Positions 23,023 to 34,409 of a stretch of DNA of 64,000 nt are shown here, piece after piece. Location of the stretch: contig VZQC01009559.1 of assembly GCA_009823505.1 (NCBI GenBank), forward strand, positions 62,001 to 126,000. The letters are read 5' to 3'. Numbering within the stretch: position 1 is the stretch's first letter; every line of letters starts with the position of its first letter. A program made the position numbers and the translations under genes. The notes below the pieces were generated by a model. It was not told the origin of the DNA, ran no database searches, and worked only from the letters and a program-made list of their open reading frames with translations. Origin of the DNA: Rhizomys pruinosus. Its lineage: Eukaryota; Chordata; Mammalia; Rodentia; Spalacidae.

Positions 23023-24525
23023 CTGTGTATTTCCTGCATTAATTTGTTAAGTAATGTTTGGTATGTTTCTTAACCTGCTAGCGTTCTTTTTCCATATCTT
23101 TAAAGCCAAGTTCATACTGTTGGCTTTTTTTTCCTCAGAGAGAGGTTAGGAGGGTTAATGGACTCTTAGGTTGGTCTTGAATATTAACCTTTCCAAAGTA
23201 CAGAATCAAACTCCATTTTCCACACGAGAGCATAAAAATCTGCTAAATGAAAATAAGTGGATAAGGAACAGCGTATTTTCTTTCTCTGGCATTTCCACAT
23301 ATCACCCATGACACTTAGCTCCGATACTGAAAATCTCTTCCTTAGCCTTAACTCTCCAATTTCTGAGAATAAGACTTTGACATTGGGAGCTGAAGTATAT
23401 TCTGAGTGGTGTTGACAGATTTTTATTATATTAAAATCAGAGAAGTCTTAGCAGGATGCATGTGAAAGCATAGGCAACAGAGAGAATAAGAATGTGCTGG
23501 TGTGCAGGACAGAGGTGAGGATGCAGACCCTGGAATATGCAATGTTTGAAAGTGGAATGGGACCCACGGGTAACACATGGAGCAGCCGGACACAAGTCCC
23601 AAGTGAGAAATCAGACCTGCCAGGATTTGCACCAGGAGGAGTAAAACGAGTGACCTCTAGAAAGGCTGGGATTTCCCATTGTTCTCGGCATTCTATGCTG
23701 ATGCTTTCTCAATTTTCTTTCCCCAGATCTGGAAGCTTTCAGGCCAATTGTCAGCACATAGTTTTTTTCTAGCTCTGTCCCCCACAACAGCACTAAAGGG
23801 CTCTAGTTGTGATTAGCTGACTTTATCTGGGGACGAGCTACGTAATTTCCAAGAGGACTTAAAATAATTTAGTTCGGCAAAGTACCATTATGATTGGTCA
23901 GGTTGAAAAAGTGCTGCTGAGCCGGCTATAATTCATCCACCTCCTTTAACAGCTCCACCATTTAAATTATATTTCAACCTTGAAAACAAGTGTGCTTTCA
24001 CTGTTTGTCTGCAGTCTTTTATACAGCTTCAGAGTTCCAGAGGAAAATACTGCATTGCAGCTCTCTGTGTTTGCCACAAATCTCTGTTGGCATTTGCCTG
24101 CAGAGGAAGGGTCCCATGAAGGTGCTGTTTATAGCTCAGCTCAGCACAGCATATCCCTCAGCCCTAGAACATAATGTGTATTTTTAGCATTATCCTTCAC
24201 ATCCTTGGGGGCTCAGGAATCTGAGGAGAAAAGACTAGAAACACAGGTACTAATTACAATGCTTTGGTTATCTCTATTATTTATTTAAAAATTATTAGCC
24301 AACAAGTGCGTTATCTCTTATCAGACAATAGAATTTCTCCAAATTGGCAGGTACTTCTTTTTGAAGTCAGGGAATCTGTAAAACAGATTTTGTATACAAG
24401 ATATATTTTGTTCATTTCTACCAGAAATGCTTTAAGTTAACCACAGCAGATGGGTGTTCCATACCTTCCATTCTGTATTGTAGACTGAGAAACTGAGTTA
24501 AATTTGGTGCAAAATTTTTGAGCTG
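23021..24525. other. Unassigned, repeat-poor stretch
   Basis: About 1.5 kb free of recognised SINE, L1 or LTR sequence, unusual here. 23820-24180 contains an inverted CCAAT box (GATTGGTC), TAATTT motifs and GGCAAAGT; it could be conserved noncoding DNA but cannot be tested by eye. Confidence 0.35.
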
Positions 24526-24680
24526 CTGATATTCATTCATTGATATAGACATGCATTCTCCACACATTTATCATCTACCATATTTTAAGTGCTAGAGATG
24601 CAGAGACAAGCAAGAACATTCATCACAGTGAGGAGGTGGTTTTTAATCCCTGCCATGTAGCAGTTCCTATGGGTGATTAG
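24526..24680 (-). mobile_element. L2 3'-end fragment
   Basis: The antisense L2 end is suggested by ATTCATTCATTGATATAGAC, CATATTTTAAGTGCTAGAGA and TTAATCCCTGCCATGTAG in the expected order. Confidence 0.6.
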
Positions 24681-24879
24681 AAATCTGTAGCAATCTCTTC
24701 AGAGCTCTCCTGTCTTTGGTCCTCAGCATACTAGGCTTACGTCATTGTAGAGTTTTGTTTTAGTACAGCTGGTATTGTCTTATGCTACTTTTCTTTAAAT
24801 CATAGCTACCTTATAATTCCATTTAAAGATTGGAATGGACATGATACATACAAACATCTCTTCTGCTAAAACAGACTTG

Positions 24880-25022
24880 TGACACAGTTAATGTTGCTAT
24901 CACTATTTCACAGATGTTGACCTTGAAGTCAAGGGACTTGCTGTGGGCCAGCTGGCTAGTAAGCAGTAGAGCAACTTCTGGCTCCTTGTCAACGCCTTTT
25001 GCCCAACCATGTTTTGATAAGA
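24880..25022 (-). mobile_element. MIR fragment
   Basis: TTTCACAGATGTTGACCTTG, GGGACTTGCTGTGGGCCAGC and TGGCTAGTAAGCAGTAGAGC follow the antisense MIR order. Confidence 0.65.
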
Positions 25023-25227
25023 CTCCCCGCTCCTCTGATTTGCAGAGAACAAAATCCAATCCCAAACCAGCGGTCCATTAGCAATGGTGTATTTTACCCT
25101 TTGACTTCACTTAGGAAACCCCCCCTCAGTATTTTATAGTACTGGGTGAGGAAGCTTATATACTAAATGTGTTATAGAAATGTGTTACAGATCTCTGATT
25201 TTTTTTTTAATTTTTAAAAAATTTTTA

Positions 25228-25462
25228 AAATTTTATTTATTTTTGTATGTGTATGAATGTACTGTCTGCATGTAGGTTTGTGCACCCATGTTGTGCAATG
25301 CTGAGGAGGTCAGAAGAGGGTGTCAGATTCCCCTGGAACTGGAGTTCTCCTGGAATTGGAGTTTCAGACAGTTCTCAGCTGCCATGTGGGTGCTGGGGAT
25401 CGAACCCGGGTCCTCTGTAAGAGCGGTCGGTGCTCTTAACCGCTAGGCCATCTCTCTAGCCC
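25228..25462 (-). mobile_element. B2 SINE, full length
   Basis: Young-looking B2 with GATCGAACCCGGGTCC and the head complement CTAGGCCATCTCTCTAGCCC. An internal repeat of GGAACTGGAGTTCTCCT / GGAATTGGAGTTTC is present, shared with several B2s in the window. Confidence 0.93.
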
Positions 25463-26564
25463 CCAGATCTCTGATTTTTTAATACTTCCTACATATAATG
25501 AGATATTTTTGAAGTCTAAACACAAAATTGATTTACATGGTTTATGTCACATTGTACACACACTCTGAAGTTAATTTTATATAATACTTTTTGGTACACT
25601 TGAGTTTTGGCTGTAACCCTTCAAATGAGGTAGGGGTGAGAATTTTCCAGTTGTGATGTCATGTAATATCAAAAAGTTTTGAATTTTAGAAGAGCTTTTA
25701 TTTCAGATTTGAATCACTGATACTCATCTGTAGCAATTTCTGCACACAGAGGGCTTATCTGCAGTAAAGCAGTTAGTTCCTCTGTTTCCTGTATTTGCTG
25801 TATCATGCTTTCAGCTGCCTTCAACACTTCAGTATTTTCTTAAATAGCTATTATGCTTTCATCCTAAAAACATCCATCTACATTCTGATACAGCAGCTCA
25901 GAGAACTTCTTGGCCTAAAGAGAATCACCAAAAATGTACTGTATGAACCTTGTGTTTTTTCATAACAGTAGGCTTCCAATACCCTGCTTTCACTTTAAAC
26001 AGAGAAGCCTTGTCTGTTGCTCCAAGAGCAGTTCTGTGTGGGCAAAAGCTGTACTGCAGCTGAGAGCAGCTTGAAAGAGGCTCTCGGCGAGCTTTTGTTC
26101 TTGCCTGTTTAACAGCCTCAGGTTTAGAGAAGCCTATGTGAGTTCACCTTTTGCATTTAAGTCCAAAACCTGAATCCATTAAAGGGCTCTCTGGAGCCTG
26201 CCGAGCATTTCCATGCTCTTCAGAGGATGCTCCGGGCTCACTTAGCTGGTTTGAAATCACATGGCCTCAGGCTTCACTGTCTTTATTTGGGGGAGGATGG
26301 GAATCTGGGAATTGGTTCAAAAGCTGCAACCGCTTTCCCCTTTTTGTCTCTGATGTCTTTTATTCAGCATCAGTTCCACACCACTTGCAGCATTTAAGAA
26401 ATATTCCAGAGAACCTAGGTCACAGCAGTTAGAATTAGTAGCATCCTAGCACTTTCTCTATTACTTCTCATTTGCGTGGCAATGTAGTCTATTTGTATAT
26501 AGTTAGGACATTAGGAGAATGAAAAATAATACTGCCGATCTCTCTGGGAATATTTGGTTTTGCT

Positions 26565-26565
<1 letters not shown>
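25463..26565. other. Unassigned, repeat-poor stretch
   Basis: No repeat or exon recognised. 26000-26430 has short inverted segments (GAGAGCAGC / GCTCTC) and low CpG; a 93-codon plus frame at 26151-26432 has no known relative. Confidence 0.35.
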
Positions 26566-26621
<56 letters not shown>

Positions 26622-26685
26622 TATGAATCATACAGAGAACTCTTGCAGTCTCCCCAGAAGGGATATAGGTAGGAGACAGGATGCA

Positions 26686-26752
<67 letters not shown>

Positions 26753-26800
26753 ATATGAATATGAATCATACAGAGAACTCTTGCAATCTTCCCAGGTAGG
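26566..26800 (+). repeat. Two (GA)n tracts in a tandem duplicated unit
   Basis: (GA)n at 26566-26614 and (GA)n at 26690-26752 are each followed by the same flank, ATATGAATATGAATCATAC then AGAGAACTCTTGCA. The unit of roughly 125-135 bp has therefore been duplicated together with its microsatellite. Confidence 0.92.
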
Positions 26801-27179
26801 GGACGGGATGGAGCCCAGAGAATGATACCCATGGCTGCCTAACTGCTCAGAAGCTATTTTCCCCCCAAATTAATTCTTGGGCTCTGTTGATATTATACCT
26901 GCCCCATTAAGCAAAGCAGAGCATCTGAGCATTCAATGAGTTACGAACAGAATTACAGAAGGGCTTCTAGTACCGAAAAGCTGCTACTTTGTTTCAGTGT
27001 GAAGCAATAACTAGTCCAATCAGCTGCATTGGCAAGATCAGACAAGAGGAGTTGGTCTCAGAATCAAGAGGCATCTTGATTCTGGGGCTGAGGTTGGAAC
27101 TGCATAGTAGAGGACCAAAGGGAAGATGGCTGAGGATACCAAAGTCTGGATGGACACTGAAGTATATTGCCCCAGAATA

Positions 27180-27380
27180 CCATCTGGGCTCCAGTCCCAA
27201 TTGTGTTATGACTTTGATTAAACTGCTCCTCAGCGTCGGACTTTATCTGTGTGATATTAGTAATGAGACTGAGCTCGTTTAATTAATTGATTAATTAATT
27301 AGAAGATTAATGGAGCAATAAGGTTAAAGTTATTGTCACAAGGATTGGTACAAACAATGTATTTAATAAATGTTGGTTAT
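27180..27380 (+). mobile_element. Possible MIR fragment
   Basis: CCAGTCCCAATTGTGTTATG, GATTAAACTGCTCCTCAGC and a late TAATAAATGTTGGTTATTA are in MIR order, but divergence is high and TTAATTAAT repeats interrupt it near 27277-27300. Confidence 0.4.
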
Positions 27381-27423
27381 TAATTGGGGGGAGTGCTGTG
27401 CTTCACTGGAGTGATAGGGCAGA

Positions 27424-27568
27424 CTTTCTATAGATTTCTATAGAAAATTCTATAGAATTTCTATAGTTTTCTATAGATTTCTATAGAAAATTCTACAGAA
27501 TTTCTATAGTTTTCTATAGATTTCTATAGAAATTTCTATAGATTTCTATAGTTTTCTATAGATTTCAT
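27424..27568. repeat. Palindromic CTATAG minisatellite
   Basis: About 14 copies of the self-complementary hexamer CTATAG occur in 145 bp, spaced by ATTT, AAAATT and TTTT linkers, in a higher-order unit of about 55 bp repeated at least twice. The tract can pair with itself. Confidence 0.92.
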
Positions 27569-28028
27569 TTTTCATTTGTTCTCATGCATACCGCTACTGC
27601 ATGCTTGGTCTTTAATTAGTAGCTGAGATCCTCACACTAGGTAGTGGGAAATGGCTTGCCAGCAGAAGCAAGAACACCACCGCCTAGACCAGCCAGTGAA
27701 AGCCCCATGTGTGATCTTCAGGGTCTCTTGCCTGTTTTTCTCCATTCATTGCCTCCATTACTGACATGATCGAGATTTCCAAGTCAGTGTGTTTAGCAGC
27801 TGGGGACTTCTTGACATAGTGTGTGGCAATCGTCTAGAAGTCCATATGTGAAAAAGTCCTCTAACTGTGTACAAAATTGACTATGAATTAATACATAAAT
27901 TAGTACATTAAAGCAAAGAAGGAAACATGATTGGCACAATGTAAATGATTTGAATCAGAATTCACCCAGGGCTGAGGTAGGGAAAGTAACACAGTCACAT
28001 CAGAAGGACTTTTTGAGGAGGATGTTGG
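27569..28028. other. Unassigned DNA
   Basis: Nothing recognised between the CTATAG array and the B1 at 28029. Confidence 0.4.
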
Positions 28029-28169
28029 TCTTTCTGAGACAGGATCACTCATAGTCCTTGACTGGCCTAGAAATTGCTATATAGACCAGGCTGGCCTTGT
28101 TCTCACAGAGATCCACCTGCTTCTGCCTTCCAGGTGCTGGGACTAAAGCTTGTGCCACCATACCTAGCT
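28029..28169 (-). mobile_element. B1 SINE, older
   Basis: Reads TTTCTGAGACAGGATCACTC, ATATAGACCAGGCTGGCC and TTGTGCCACCATACCTAGC. Confidence 0.9.
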
Positions 28170-28185
28170 CGCATTGAAAGTGTTT

Positions 28186-28376
28186 TTTTTTTAATTTTTT
28201 TTAAAGTTTATTTAATTTTATGTATATGAGGATATTACTTGCATGTATGTAAGAGGACATCGGAATCCCCTGGAACTGGAGTTAAAGATGGTTTTTAGCC
28301 ACCATGTGGGAATCGAACCCAGGTCCGCTGCAAGAGCAGTCGGCGCTCTTAACTGCTGAGCCATCTCTCTAACCCC
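28186..28376 (-). mobile_element. B2 SINE
   Basis: T-rich tail, GGAACTGGAGTTAAAG, GAATCGAACCCAGGTCC and head complement GCTGAGCCATCTCTCTAACC. A stretch of ~40 bp in the middle is missing relative to other B2 copies. Confidence 0.92.
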
Positions 28377-28392
28377 AAACATTTTTTTTTTT

Positions 28393-28535
28393 GTATTTTT
28401 GAGACAGGGTCTCCCTTTAGTCCAAGCTGGCCTGGAGCTCTCTATGTAGACCAAGCTGGCCTTGAACTCACAGAGATCTGCCTGCTTCTGCCTCCCGAGT
28501 GCTAGGATCAAAGGTGTGTGCCACCATGCCTGGCT
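28393..28535 (-). mobile_element. B1 SINE, full length
   Basis: Reads TTTTTGAGACAGGGTCTCCC through GCCACCATGCCTGGC. It directly abuts a B2 head on its 5' side (28536 onward), an arrangement like the dimeric SINE but with a different join. Confidence 0.93.
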
Positions 28536-28642
28536 CAAACCTGGGTCTTTTTCTCTCTCTCTCTTTTTTTTTTTTTTTTTTTTTGGTCTTTTTGAGACAG
28601 GGTCTCCCTGTAGCCCCAGCTGTCCAAACCTGGGTCTTTTTC
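28536..28642 (-). mobile_element. 5'-truncated B1 with 18-bp target-site duplication
   Basis: CAAACCTGGGTCTTTTTC occurs at 28536-28553 and again at 28625-28642. Between them lie a CT/T-rich tail and only the last ~40 nt of B1 (GAGACAGGGTCTCCCTG ... CAGCTGTC). This is a truncated B1 inserted into a B2 head. Confidence 0.88.
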
Positions 28643-28690
28643 AAGAACATCCAGCAGTGCTCTTAACTGCTGAGCCAGCTCTCCAGCCCC
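28643..28690 (-). mobile_element. B2 head fragment
   Basis: AGTGCTCTTAACTGCTGAGC and CAGCTCTCCAGCCCC are the complement of the B2 head. Its inner part lies before the truncated B1 at 28537-28553. Together with the B1 at 28393 it would form a B2-head/B1 pair. Confidence 0.85.
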
Positions 28691-30448
28691 ACATTGGAAG
28701 GTTTTGATTGCACGAACTGTGAGAGTTCATGTGTTATACAGCTAACCTCTTATACTCTGGAGTGGGCCAGTCTGTCTTCTACCAGTACCTAGAACTCAGG
28801 TGAAGGCACTGACTCTTTTATGAATGTTTTCTGAATAAAACTCTGCATATAAACTAGATCCAGCAAAACACATTCTTTTTTTGCCCAGAGAAGATATTTT
28901 TGCCTGTCTGGCCTAAGACAATGTGAATGGATTATCAGAAGGGAAAATCCCAGTAGAAATAAGTAGGTAGCTAAGTTAGCATATGGAAAGTTTGGTGTTT
29001 GGGGTCATTTGGTTAGTGTGCTCCTGGTTAAAGGGATGATTCTGCTCTAGTTTCCCTGGCCTTCAGTGCCTGAGGCAAGGGTAAAATGGTTTCAGAACAT
29101 TAGTGCTAGGAAACCAGGCATAGGCAGGGGAAAGACAAGGGTAGGCCAGGAGAAGGAGAAGAAATTGAGTCTCCAAAGTGGAGCTTCGACATGTGAGGAG
29201 CAAAGAGAGTGCTTTGAAGGAGCAGCTCATGGGTCTCCAATCTTCACAGCACCTGAGCTCAGGGAAGGAATTTGAATAAGGCACTTCTAGGCTTCTCTTC
29301 CCGGCACTCTCAGGTCACTTATGTAACTCAAGAGTTTTCAGATTCCAAAGTGCCTGATTTCTATATTGTTGCCAGCATGACTCAACCTCTTCACTGACTT
29401 TAATGGGTATTTTAAGCACCTTAATTTATTTCCAGCCATCAGAATTGTTTTCAAACCACTTGTTTAGTTCAGAGATTACTCTCTCACTTAAAATTTGTTT
29501 CAGATTGAAAGACAGAGAAATAACATCAGTTCCCTAGAGTCTATTGCTCTGAGCTCCGTTGACAAGTCTATGTCTGTAGCTTTGATAGGGATGTGTCATT
29601 TAAATAGCTGATGTCTAGAAGGGCAGTAGGGGCTCTATGCCAGTGATTCGATTGACATTGCTTTTGAAACCAAGGGAATAGAGCCTTGAGATCAGAAATT
29701 AGACTGCATGTTCACAGTCAGGTTTACAGAGGTGGATTTTTCCACTGATTGTGCTGAACTCTGAAAGTTATTTCTAATTTTTCTCTTTGGTACCTCTTGT
29801 ATTTCTGTCTGCTTCCTCCATTCATTTGGTCACTTCTCATTTATTCCTCTGTCCATGCACGTTGGCCAGTGACTTCACTGAGCTTCCATTACGTACAGGT
29901 GCTGACCAGGTACGGGAAATGCTCAAAATACTTTCATGGAACTGGAGGCTCCTCAGCAGACTCTAGTTGGTGTTTCCCTCCTCCTGTTTACTAATCTACC
30001 AACTGCTTTCTTGTCTAACTTCTGAAATACCCCCTGCAAGGCTTGTCTGTTAGTGTCAGGTGGGCACTTCCTTAACAATGGTTTCTCGATGTCTATCAAG
30101 TACCAGATTTTCAGAATGAGCTTAGAGTCTGATTACAGGGGTGAAGGAGGAGATGCTGGAGCAGTAGCTATTAATGGGTCATAGCTCATCTCAGAGGTTT
30201 GTGCTAAGGGACCTTCAGGTGACTGAGAGTGTGTCCTCATAAGACTTCAAGGAATTCACAGCTGGAAGGAACCTCACAAGTTTTTCTACCCAAGTTCCAG
30301 GAATCAGAATTCTTCTCTGCTAACTTTCTGTCAAATAAAGACCCAGCTTCTGCCTCAAGGCTTCCATGGACAGAGAGCTCGCACAACAATACATTTATGG
30401 GTTTCTGTAACTTTTACTTATTTTATTTATTTTTATTTTATTTTTTAT
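28691..30448. other. Unassigned, repeat-poor stretch
   Basis: About 1.75 kb without recognised repeats or exons. Open frames are all under 80 codons and look like chance. Confidence 0.4.
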
Positions 30449-30516
30449 TTTTTTGAGACAGGGTCTCCCTATAGCATCAGCTGGCCTGGAACTCACTCTG
30501 TAGACCAGGCTGGCCT
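30449..30516 (-). mobile_element. B1 SINE, 5'-truncated
   Basis: After a (TTTTA)n-like tail at about 30417-30448 it reads TTTTTTGAGACAGGGTCTCC to GACCAGGCTGGCCTTA and stops, so half of the element is missing. Confidence 0.88.
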
Positions 30517-31568
30517 TAAAATTAAGTAAAATAAAAATTTTATTTGAATTTCCATTTTAAAGCTATAACTCTAATTACAGCATCGTGAGTAGATTTGAGA
30601 AGCTGAAACTGGAGATCAAGACACTCATGTGTGCCGTTTCAGAAATCCTCTGCAAGTGCTCATGGTGTGCAACATTGATAAGACACAACTGGACTAATGA
30701 TACAGGAATATTGGGGTGTCTGAGAGCTACAGAGCCTTTCTGGGTTCTGTTGTACTTAGCTTAAGAGGTTAGGGTCCCTGAAACTCAACAGCCATCAGAG
30801 TCACCTCAAGTCAGAAGCTTTTAGATTATGGTCTTGCAAATTCGAAGAATGAAATTCATGGACCACAGAGTGTGAGTTTTAGAAGGGAGTATTTTATCAT
30901 TGGAGCTTAGGCTAGAGAAAGCAGAGCTCTTGTACAGAAGGATCTGTCCCCTGGTGTGGGTTACCATTGAGTTTGATTGGTCTGGAGTTAAAGGTTTAAT
31001 GGAGGGAGGACGGAGAGGCAGATGAGCTCATCAGTCCAGTTCTTATTCCAGGTGTCCAGGTCCCTCGAGGTGAGGTTCTGGTCACATCCTCAGCATGTCT
31101 TCCAGGAACAAGGTATTACTTCAGGAAATGAGATAAGGAAAAAAGAAACCAGACCTTCTTATTAGCACCTCCAGCCTCTAGCTATGGTGGAAACACAGAC
31201 AACTTTTGATTATAGACTTCTGGCATCTTGAGCGTCAAATATCTAAGGGAATTTCCAGCTCTCATCTGAGAAAGAAACAGCTCATTTTTATTTTGGGGTC
31301 TTTATCCTAAAGAGCCTAGCCAATTTCTACTTTCTGCTCTCAGCACTATGAAAAAAAATGACTGAAGAGGAGGGTCTTGGTACAAGATTTACTAAGGAGT
31401 GGCTTTCTGATGGCCTGGATTTATAGAAGGCTAGGAAAAGAGAAGAGCAGGCTTCTAACATCAGAGGACACGTGATGGAGGAAAAGAAGCCGTTTTTAGG
31501 TGAAGAACAAGTTCTGGTGTGTTCAGTTTGAGATTATGCAGGGCATTGAAGCAGAGACATTTTGTTGT
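30517..31568. other. Unassigned DNA, possibly LTR-derived
   Basis: 30830-31330 has an LTR-like feel (CCACAGAGTGTGAGTTTTAG, GGTCTTTATCCTAAAG) but I cannot name a family. No exon is seen. Confidence 0.3.
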
Positions 31569-31801
31569 TAAGTATTTATTTATTTACTTATTTTTATTTT
31601 GTGGGTATTTGTGCTTTGCCTGCACATATTTAAGTGTACCATGTGTGTGTGATGCCTGTGAAGGCCAGAAAAGGGCGTTGGGTCATCTGTTACTAGAGTT
31701 ATGGATGGTTGTAAGCATCCATCTGGGTGCTGGGAACTGAATCTTGGTCCTCGGCAAAAGCAGCAAGTGCTCTTAACTGCTGAATTCATGTTTCTATCCC
31801 C
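31569..31801 (-). mobile_element. B2 SINE, diverged
   Basis: TTTATTTATTTACTTATTTT tail, AAGGCCAGAAAAGGGCG, GGGTGCTGGGAACTGAATC and AAGTGCTCTTAACTGCTG. The head end is worn (TTCATGTTTCTATCCCC). Confidence 0.85.
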
Positions 31802-31818
31802 TTGTTTGTTGCTTTTGT

Positions 31819-31965
31819 TTTTGAGACAGAGCCTTGCTATATGTTGGGTTAGCCTAGATATCATTATGAAGTCCATGCTATCCTTGAAGATGCAGTTCTC
31901 TTGCCTCAGCCTCCTGAGTGCTGGGATTACAGATGTGCATCTCTGTGTACAGCCTGATGTATATC
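31819..31965 (-). mobile_element. B1 SINE, old
   Basis: GTTTTTGAGACAGAGCCTTG, TGCCTCAGCCTCCTGAGTGC and TGGGATTACAGATGTGCA mark a proto-B1-like copy. Confidence 0.75.
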
Positions 31966-32599
31966 TGGATCTTAAGAAGAAGAGCCAAGGAAACAAATGT
32001 AGCCCAAGGACACAGCTTTCGGCTATGTGAATAATTTGGTTTTTCCTCCATTCTTATGTTTCAGAATCCATTCTCAATGGCTCCACTCAACAGTAAGCAC
32101 AGAGACTACATGCTGGGACTTACAATCAGTATGGTAACATGGCAGACCTTCCCTTTTATGAGTATGTAAAAAACAATTTCTTGATTTTCAGGAAACTACT
32201 CATCTGACTGTCCATTCACTGCTGTCTGACTGAACTGTTGGCTGTACCCAGACTCCTGACATGCAAGCCAACCACTCAAATGTGGTCACACTGAGTGTAA
32301 GGCATCTCAGGAACTGGAAAAAGAAGTCTATGCTCCAAAATCTGTCATGGAGACACTGCTGCACAAGCAAAATGGCCAAAATTGTGGTTCTTACATTTAT
32401 CATCGAGAAACTTAGAAATTTCATAAAAGTTTCCAGGAAATCAGAGGCTTCTGGTAATGCATTGGGTGACAGGGAAGGGATATTTCTTCTTCTGGCCAAA
32501 GATCAACTGTCTGTTAATGATGGAAAGTCACTTGGCTTCCTCTTGAGCATGCATATCTAGCCACTTGCCAAGTGTTAGAGACTTGACCTTGTAGCTAAT
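31966..32599. other. Unassigned DNA with overlapping 99-codon frames
   Basis: Frames at 32261-32560 (plus) and 32200-32499 (minus) are mirror-image shadows of one another; neither resembles a family I know. A polypyrimidine run before AG at about 32187-32192 is not enough to call an exon. Confidence 0.35.
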
Positions 32600-33190
32600 T
32601 CTCATCCACTCCTCTTCCTTTCCATTCTTTGTTCTGGCACTAACAATGTCCTCCCATATTTGCACACCTTGTCCCTCCTTAGCCTTAAGCCATTCTGTTC
32701 ACTATACCACAACAGTCCTCCCAAATCACTGGACAAAGTCCAAACTAGCATTCAGTTTCCTTGACTGAGCTATGTATATTGATAATCAAGCTTTTCCTCC
32801 TTCCCTCCATCCCGCCTTCCCTTTTTTCCTTCCACAACCATTACAAATGTAATTGAAAACTAGAATTTTCTTAACACGTCTTCTTATATGCTATGTGTAC
32901 ACATTCTTCCTTACATATTCTCTTCCTCACACAACTGCTTGCATTCAATACCCCACTGAAATATCTTCTGTTAAAGTTGTACATCTTTACCATGCTAGTT
33001 GGAAGCATTTCCTTAAAAAATAATTTATCATACATAAATCTATGACATTTTGAAGAATTTATGTAAAATGCTATTTTTCTCTACTCAAATATAAGCTTTC
33101 TTAGAGCATGGGAATATTATTTTGTTTTATTTTTGTGTACTACATAGCAACTTCCTCACTGTAGGCACTTATTAAATGACTATTGAACAC
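32600..33190 (+). mobile_element. L2 LINE, 3' end
   Basis: In order: CAAAGTCCAAACTAGCATTC, TATAAGCTTTCTTAGAGCAT, GTACTACATAGCAACTTCC and the terminal GTAGGCACTTATTAAATGAC. This is the L2 3' end in sense orientation, diverged as expected for a mammal-wide repeat. Confidence 0.7.
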
Positions 33191-33349
33191 AAAACTGAGG
33201 TCCCACCTTATAAATCTTATTTTATTTAAACTTTTAAAATCATATTTATATCTTTATTTGTTTGCATGTGCGTACATTAGTAGTATCATGATACTGATAG
33301 AGGTCAGAGTATACCTTGTAAGAGTTGTGAAACTGCGTTTTTTTTATTT

Positions 33350-33567
33350 TAAAGAGTTTTTTCTTAATTTTAATGTGCATGAATGATTGCCTGCATGTAG
33401 GTATACCATGTGTCTGCAGTGGCCCTGAGGGCCAGAAGAAAGCACTGGATCCCCTCGAACTGGAGTTACAGATGGGTGTAAGCTGCCATCTAGATGCTGG
33501 GAACCAAACCCAGATCCTCTTCAGGAACAGCACATGCTCCTAACCACTGAGCCATTTCCCTAGCCCC
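33350..33567 (-). mobile_element. B2 SINE
   Basis: GATTGCCTGCATGTAGGTAT, GAACTGGAGTTACAGATGG, GATGCTGGGAACCAAACCC and CACTGAGCCATTTCCCTAGC. Confidence 0.92.
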
Positions 33568-33704
33568 CATTCTTTATTTTAAATGCATCCATTTTAGTAT
33601 TGAAGAGAGCTAGCCTTCCTTCCCCTAGAAACACAGTTTGATCTGGAGATTTCTTTAACAGACTTTGACCTACAAGATAATATTGTACTTCATTGGACTA
33701 TTGA

Positions 33705-33795
33705 AACCCAGTGATTCAAAGGATATTTACTGAGATCTTATTAAGTCCAGACATTGGCCAGTCTCTGAATTTACAGATGAGCAAGAGACTATTCC
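33705..33795 (-). mobile_element. Possible L2/MIR fragment
   Basis: GATATTTACTGAGATCTTAT followed by AAGTCCAGACATTGGCCAG recalls the antisense L2 3' end. It is short and interrupted by B1. Confidence 0.45.
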
Positions 33796-33796
33796 T

Positions 33797-33938
33797 AGCT
33801 GTGCAGGGCAGTGCACACCTTTAATCCCAGTATTCAGGAGGCAGAGGCAAGTGGATCTCTGTAAGATCCAGGATAGCCTTGTCTACATAGCTAATTCTAA
33901 ATTAGCTGGGGCTACAAGGAGACCCTGTCCTGAACAAA
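33797..33938 (+). mobile_element. B1 SINE
   Basis: Sense B1: CACACCTTTAATCCCAGTA, GAGGCAGAGGCAAGTGGATC and GGGGCTACAAGGAGACCCTG. Confidence 0.92.
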
Positions 33939-34207
33939 CAAGCAAGCCACCCAGAAACAGGCAGAGACCATCCCTGCTTCAGAGAATCATATGGTTAAAG
34001 TTCTCGCTAATGAACATGATTGTAATGTGAAGGGAATACCTGGGAGGTGCTCTAACTTTGTCCATGGACAGAAGAACTATCAATACTTCTTACTGTGTAC
34101 GGTGCTTCTCCTTATCAGCCCGGGGGCTTGCATAGCATTCAGTCAACTTAGTTTACCCATCACCATGACTGTGTGCTTTCTAGTAATGCAATACATTGAT
34201 TTTTGTA

Positions 34208-34330
34208 CTCAGTAAATATTTATACAAGAATATTTTGCTTATTATGCTAGGGACTGTTCTCAACATTTTATTGATAATATATTAATTAATAACTCATGAC
34301 AATTTTATGTGGAAAATCCCCAGGAACAAG
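34208..34330 (-). mobile_element. Possible MIR/L2 fragment
   Basis: TACTCAGTAAATATTTATAC and ATGCTAGGGACTGTTCTCAA fit the antisense end of L2 or MIR. Confidence 0.45.
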
Positions 34331-34409
34331 GAAAATGAGTGAATTATTTCAGGCACATGTGCTAGCTTAGTGCCATGGAGGCTCTAGCTAGTTCATTGTC
34401 TAAGTCTTT

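Noticed and set aside
26503..26832. Serine-leucine repeat protein of 109 codons on the minus strand
   Set aside because: It is translation of the (GA)n microsatellites.
32261..32560. 99-codon plus frame with a mirrored minus frame
   Set aside because: Overlapping frames on both strands with no recognised family and no splice or promoter support.
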